A stretch of 64,000 bases of DNA, taken from NCBI GenBank assembly GCA_933228675.1, contig OW121741.1, positions 137,977,858 through 138,041,857 on the forward strand, in the 5' to 3' direction. A model generated the notes under the pieces. The model was not told the DNA's origin. It did no database searches and saw only the letters and a list, made by a program, of their open reading frames with translations. A program made the translations under genes and the position numbers. This DNA comes from Stomorhina lunata (Eukaryota > Arthropoda > Insecta > Diptera > Rhiniidae). Shown here in pieces: positions 58,309 through 64,000 of this stretch (positions are counted from its first letter, which is position 1; each line of letters starts with the position of its first letter).

Positions 58309-58632
58309 CTGGGCCCAAATTATCGCATTCGATATCGATCGAAATCTTAGATATTTTAAAAACATTTGTATAGCATACTTTAAGGATAATCAAAATTATT
58401 TAAAATATGCTCAATTTACTTCATTTTTTTGTAGTTATTTGCCAAAAGATGAACAATAGTAAAAGTGTTTAAATTAAACTATATGTTTGTAAAAACAAGT
58501 CAAAATTGATACCAAATTTCAATAAACTTTTTGCATAGAAGTAACTTTGAACATCCCTAAAGTATACTTCACAATATTTGCTTAAAAGTCTGAGTTTTCG
58601 ATCGATATCGAATGCCGTAATTTGGCCCCTGG
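58309..58632. mobile_element. 324-bp Tc1/mariner-type MITE with long inverted arms
   Basis: Ends are inverted copies containing GGCC, CAAATTA and ATTCGATATCGATCGAAA. Imperfect pairing continues for roughly 100 bp per arm (CATACTTTAAGGAT mirrored by a matching block near 58555). TA flanks at 58307-58308 and 58633-58634. The 70-codon plus-strand frame overlapping it is not a gene. Confidence 0.82.
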
Positions 58633-58639
58633 TAACAAC

Positions 58640-60365
58640 AATTTTTTTCTACAAAAATTTTGAAATCAATCAGTTTTTGCAGAAAATTCTGTTTTCAAAA
58701 AATTATATATTGAAATATTCTGATTTTGAAAAATTTTCTATTGAAAAATTCTGATAACGAAAAAATTTTTACACATACGTTTTTATGTCGAAAAAAATCT
58801 TATATCGAACATTTGTCTAACTTTTATGAAGAAAAATTCGGAGAGTGAAAATTTTTCTATAGAAAAAATGTGACTTTTCTAGGGAAAAATTCTAATAGCA
58901 GAAAAATTTTGATATCAAAAAGTTTTATACAGAAATATTCTTATATCCAAAAAATTTTTAAGAAAAATTCTATAGAAAAATATTTGATATAAAAATTTTT
59001 CTATAAAAAATTTTTAATGTTTAAATTTTTTTTATAGAAAAATTTTTGATTTTAGGATTTTTCAAAAAAATTTAAATACCTAATTTTTTGGTGGAAAATT
59101 TTCGATATTAAAATTTTTTTTATACAAAAATTCTGATATGAAATATTTTTCCACAGAAAAAATTCAAATATCAAAAATTTTTAATAGAAATATTCTGATA
59201 AAAAAAAAAAACTAAATATCGAAAATTTTTCTATAGAAAATTTGGACATCAAAAACTTTTCTATAGAAAAATTTTAATATCAAAAATTTTTCTTAGAAAT
59301 TTTCTGATATCAAAAAATTTTTTTATAGAAAAATCCTAAAAACAAAAATATTTTATAAGAAAAATTCAAACATTAAAAATTTTTTATAGAAAAATTTTGA
59401 TATCAAATATTTTTCTATAGAATTTTTCTTAAAAATTTTTTGGATATAAGAATATTTCTGTATAAAACTTTTTGATATCAAAATTTTTCTGCTATTAGAA
59501 TTTTTCTCTAGAAAGAACTTTTCTATGGAAAAATTTTGATATCAAAAACTTTTCTTTAAAAAAATTTTGATATCCAAATTTTTTCTATAGAAAAATTTTG
59601 AAATCAAAAACTTTTTTACTAAAAAATTTTGATATCAAAAACTTTTCTATAGAAAAATTTTGATTTTAAAAACTTCTCTATAGAAAAATTATGATATCAA
59701 AAACTTTTCTATAGAAAAATTTTAATATCAAAAACTTTTCTATAAAAGAATTTTGATATCAAAAAATTTTCTATACAAAAATCAAAAAATAGAAAATTTT
59801 GATATCAAAAACTTTTCTATAAAAAATTTTGATATCAAAAACTTTCCTATAGAAAAATTTTGATATCAAAAAATTTTCTATAGAAAAATCAAAAAATGGA
59901 AAAATTTCGATATCAAAAACTTTTCTATAGAAAAATTTTGATTTTAAAAACTTTTCTATAGAAAAATTTTGACATAAAAAAATTTTCTATAGAAAAATCA
60001 AAAAATAGAAAAATTTTGATATCAAAAACTTTTCTATAAAAAAATTTTGATAATAAAAACTTTTCTACAGAAAAATTTTGATATCAAATGTTTTACCATA
60101 GAATAATTTTGATATGAAAAGCTTTTCTATAGAAAAATTTTAATATCAAACATTTTTCTATAGAATATATCTAAAATTTTTCTATAGAAGATATATAAAA
60201 TTTTGTATAGAAAAATTTTAAAATCGAAAATTTTTCTTAAATATTTTATTTAAATATTGATATTTTTCTATATAAAATTTAGACATCAAAAATTTTTCTT
60301 ATAAAAATGCTAATAGTTTTTTTTACAGAAAAACTCTGATATCAAAATTGTTTCTATCGATTTTC
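58640..60365. repeat. About 31-bp AT-rich minisatellite array J, degenerate
   Basis: Units with GAAAAATTTTGATATC and AAAAACTTTTCTATA; the best-ordered part is 59500-60160. The edges are strongly diverged. The variant AGAAAAATCAAAAAATAG or a near match recurs three times (near 59776, 59885 and 59995), about 110 bp apart. Confidence 0.92.
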
Positions 60366-61240
60366 TAATTTTTAAAAAAAAGATGTTGTTAGAAATTTTG
60401 TAAGCTAATCCTTTTTGTTCGCTGGGTTATTTCTGATGTATAGACTTTTGTGCAAATGTGTTTGTTAAAGAAATTTTCTACTTTGTCAAAAGGATTAACT
60501 TTTCTTTAATAGTTTGTATGTTGTAGGCCGTATGTCTGTCTGTCCTTCCACTGTCTGCCTATATCTTTTATCTGCCTTCTGTGGGCAATTTTAACAATTA
60601 GTCTATTTGTTTCTATGTCTCTCTGAATGGACACAAAGAATGTCATGATACATAAGTATTTTGAGTATTATTGCAAGTTTAGATTTAGTTGTTTAATACC
60701 TTAAGTATTTTGCTTTTAGCCAAACTAATATCATCAACTCAACATCAAAATCAATGAAAACGAACAAAAAAAAAAGACATAATATCTACAAAATGTTACT
60801 TTCTTCTTTAGTTAAATAATGTCTCAAAGGGAAGGTGTGTTCATTACATGAGTATTTTGTAACGATTAAGGTTTGTTCTTTGTTTTTTTACTTTTTTACC
60901 AGTTTATTGTATTACCTCCTCCTGTATGCACTCCAATCGTCGTGTACATTATTACCCCAATTAAACAAAATGACCCAAACGACAAAATTATGCAAATTTC
61001 AATAGTTGATGGTTAAGTTGAGTTGTGTTATAAAAGTCATAAATAAATAGTTAAATAATGGGTATTAGAAGTAGTTGATTATATTAAGAATTCAGGTAAA
61101 AATCTAATAAAATTTAAACCATTTTAACCCATTGGGAGCTTTTTTAATAACTTAAAGCCGCTTTTAAACAAGTTTTTAATGACATAATTAATCGCTACAT
61201 TATTTTTGTATAGCTAAAACATACACCAAGACATATACAT
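60366..61240. other. Intronic or intergenic DNA, no gene seen
   Basis: Unique-looking sequence with no open frame of interest. A (CTGT)n-like pyrimidine patch lies at about 60532-60575. Confidence 0.55.
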
Positions 61241-64000
61241 ACATAATCTAAGAAATAGAATAAGACATAGGCTAAGTCATAGACTAAGACATAGACTAAG
61301 ACATAGACTAAGACATAGACTAAGACATAGACTAAGACAAAGACTAAGTCATAGACTAAGACATAGACTAAGTCATAGACTAAGACATAGACTAAGACAT
61401 AGACTAAGACATAGACTAAGACATAGACTAAGACATAGACTAAGACATAGACTAAGACATAGACTAAGACATAGACTAAGACATAGACTAAGACATAGAC
61501 TAAGACATAGACTAAGACATAGACTAAGACATAGACTTAGACATAGACATAGACTAAGACATAGACTAAGACATAGACTAAGACATAGACTAAGACATAG
61601 ACTAAGACATAGACTAAGACATAGACTAAGACATAGACTAAGACATAGACTAAGACATAGACTAAGACATAGACTAAGACATAGACTAAGACATAGACTA
61701 AGACATAGACTAAGACATAGACTAAGACATAGACTAAGACATAGACTAAGACATAGACTAAGACATAGACTAAGACATAGACTAAGACATAGACTAAGAC
61801 ATAGACTAAGACATAGACTAAGACATAGACATAGACTAAGACATAGACATAGACATAGACATAGACATACACATACACATAGACATAGACATAGACATAG
61901 ACATAGACATAGACATAGACATAGACATAGACATAGACATAGACATAGACATAGACTAAGACATAGACATAGACATAGACATAGACATAGACATAGACAT
62001 AGACATAGACATAGACATAGACATAGACATAGATATAGACATAGACATAGACATAGACATAGACATAGACATAGACATAGACATAGACATAGACATAGAC
62101 ATAGACATAGACATAGACATAGACATAGACATAGACATAGACATAGACATAGACATAGACATAGACATAGACATAGACTAAGACATAGACCAAGACATAG
62201 ACATAGACTTAGACATAGACTAAGACATAGACTAAGACATAGACTAAGACATAGACTAAGACATAGACTAAGACATAGACTAAGACATAGACTAAGACAT
62301 AGACTAAGACATAGACTAAGACATAGACTAAGACATAGACTAAGACATAGACTAAGACATAGACTAAGACGTAGACTAAGACATAGACTAAGACATAGAC
62401 TAAGACATAGACTAAGACATAGACTAAGACATAGACTAAGACATAGACTAAGACATAGACTAAGACATAGACTAAGACATAGACTAAGACATAGACTAAG
62501 ACATAGACTAAGACATAGACTAAGACATAGACTAAGACATAGACTAAGACATAGACTAAGACATAGACTAAGACATAGACTAAGACGTAGACTAAGACAT
62601 AGACTAAGACATAGACTAAGACATAGACTAAGACATAGACTAAGACATAGACTAAGACATAGACTAAGACATAGACTAAGACATAGACTAAGACATAGAC
62701 TAAGACATAGACTAAGTCATAGACTAAGTCATAGACTAAGACATAGACTAAGACATAGACTAAGACATAGACTAAGACATAGACTAAGACATAGACTAAG
62801 ACATAGACATAGACTAAGACATAGACATAGACATAGACATAGACATACACATACACATAGACATAGACATAGACATAGACATAGACATAGACATAGACAT
62901 AGATATAGACATAGACATAGACATAGACATAGACATAGACATAGACATAGACATAGACATAGACATAGACATAGACATAGACATAGACATAGACATAGAC
63001 ATAGACATAGACATAGACATAGACATAGACATAGACATAGACATAGACATAGACATAGACATAGACATAGACATAGACATAGACTAAGACATAGACCAAG
63101 ACATAGACATAGACTTAGACATAGACTAAGACATAGACTAAGACATAGACTAAGACATAGACTAAGACATAGACTAAGACATAGACTAAGACATAGACTA
63201 AGACATAGACTAAGACATAGACTAAGACATAGACTAAGACATAGACTAAGACATAGACTAAGACATAGACTAAGACGTAGACTAAGACATAGACTAAGAC
63301 ATAGACTAAGACATAGACTAAGACATAGACTAAGACATAGACTAAGACATAGACTAAGACATAGACTAAGACATAGACTAAGACATAGACTAAGACATAG
63401 ACTAAGACATAGACTAAGACATAGACTAAGACATAGACTAAGACATAGACTAAGACATAGACTAAGACATAGACTAAGACATAGACTAAGACGTAGACTA
63501 AGACATAGACTAAGACATAGACTAAGACATAGACTAAGACATAGACTAAGACATAGACTAAGACATAGACTAAGACATAGACTAAGACATAGACTAAGAC
63601 ATAGACTAAGACATAGACTAAGTCATAGACTAAGTCATAGACTAAGACATAGACTAAGACATAGACTAAGACATAGACTAAGACATAGACTAAGACATAG
63701 ACTAAGACATAGACTAAGACATAGACTAAGACATAGACTAAGACATAGACTTAGACATAGACTAAGACATAGACTAAGACATAGACTAAGACATAGACTA
63801 AGACATAGACTAAGACATAGACTAAGACATAGACTAAGACATAGACATAGACATAGACTAAGACATAGATATAGACTAAGACATAGACTAAGACATAGAC
63901 ATAGACATAGACATAGACATAGACATAGACTAAGACATAGACTAAGACATAGACTAAGACATAGACTAAGACATAGACTAAGACATAGACTAAGACATAG
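61241..64000. repeat. TAAGACATAGAC / ATAGAC satellite with a 906-bp higher-order repeat
   Basis: Blocks of the 12-bp unit TAAGACATAGAC alternate with blocks of the 6-bp unit ATAGAC, of which it is a derivative. Rare markers repeat at 906 bp: CGTAG variants at 62371/63277 and 62587/63493, the AGTC doublet at 62717/63623, and the ACCAAG variant at 62190/63096. The left edge (61241-61330) is degenerate; the array runs off the right end. Long minus-strand frames of Val-Tyr-Val-Leu or Met-Ser repeats are translations of the satellite. Confidence 0.98.

Noticed and set aside
58247..58459. 70-codon plus-strand frame
   Set aside because: It starts outside and ends inside the inverted-repeat element at 58309-58632 and has no recognisable domain.
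61537..63099. Long minus-strand open frames of 218 and 296 codons (Val-Tyr-Val-Leu periodic)
   Set aside because: They are translations of the 6/12-bp satellite, whose length is a multiple of 3; composition and periodicity are those of the repeat.

Overview
The window looks like nuclear DNA of a higher fly, most likely a blow fly or a close calyptrate relative. It is very A+T-rich. It carries an insect Wnt4 (Wnt9-subfamily) gene with short GT-AG introns, Tc1/mariner transposons, and the interspersed repeats with TCGG-hairpin ends that I associate with calyptrate genomes. The family assignment is inference; nothing in the window names a species. A run of exactly 200 N (45447-45646) marks an assembly gap.

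Only two host genes can be supported, both on the minus strand. (1) Wnt4: three 3' coding exons between 51917 and 47051, ending in the 12-cysteine C-terminal domain. The upstream exons with the signal peptide were not found and probably lie beyond position 64000. (2) A four-exon gene from 38869 to 33500 that I reconstruct as a 937-residue secreted protein. It has a short hydrophobic leader, an RSKR processing site, a Ser/Asn/Thr/Lys-rich repetitive middle and a very acidic C-terminus. I do not recognise its family. It lies about 8.2 kb 3' of Wnt4 in the same orientation.

Most of the rest is repeats. Ten A+T-rich minisatellite arrays (period 28-31 bp, about 23 kb together) lie at 400-3355, 4820-7905, 17860-18230, 23286-25330, 28700-31425, 39540-44015, 47450-50605, 52240-52910, 55440-57365 and 58640-60365. 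They share AAAATTTT and TATAGAAA elements, and several show higher-order duplications. A different satellite, with 12-bp and 6-bp units, fills 61241-64000 and has a 906-bp higher-order repeat.

Mobile elements: an apparently intact DD41D mariner-type transposon (8455-9760); a DD37E-type Tc1-like element with three in-frame TAA codons (11575-12869), nested in an interspersed repeat (11215-14425); four more copies or fragments of related interspersed repeats; several short inverted-repeat elements (19743-20074, 26739-26989, 33243-33379, 35758-35919, 45378-45667, 58309-58632); a 44-bp LINE 3' stub with target-site duplication (21164-21207); and a satellite-bearing element with an 11-bp target-site duplication (17813-18583) that has a larger inverted relative at about 23006-25500.

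Together this is a gene-poor stretch of a developmental gene neighbourhood whose introns and intergenic DNA have been inflated by mobile elements and by satellite arrays, at least one of which those elements carry.
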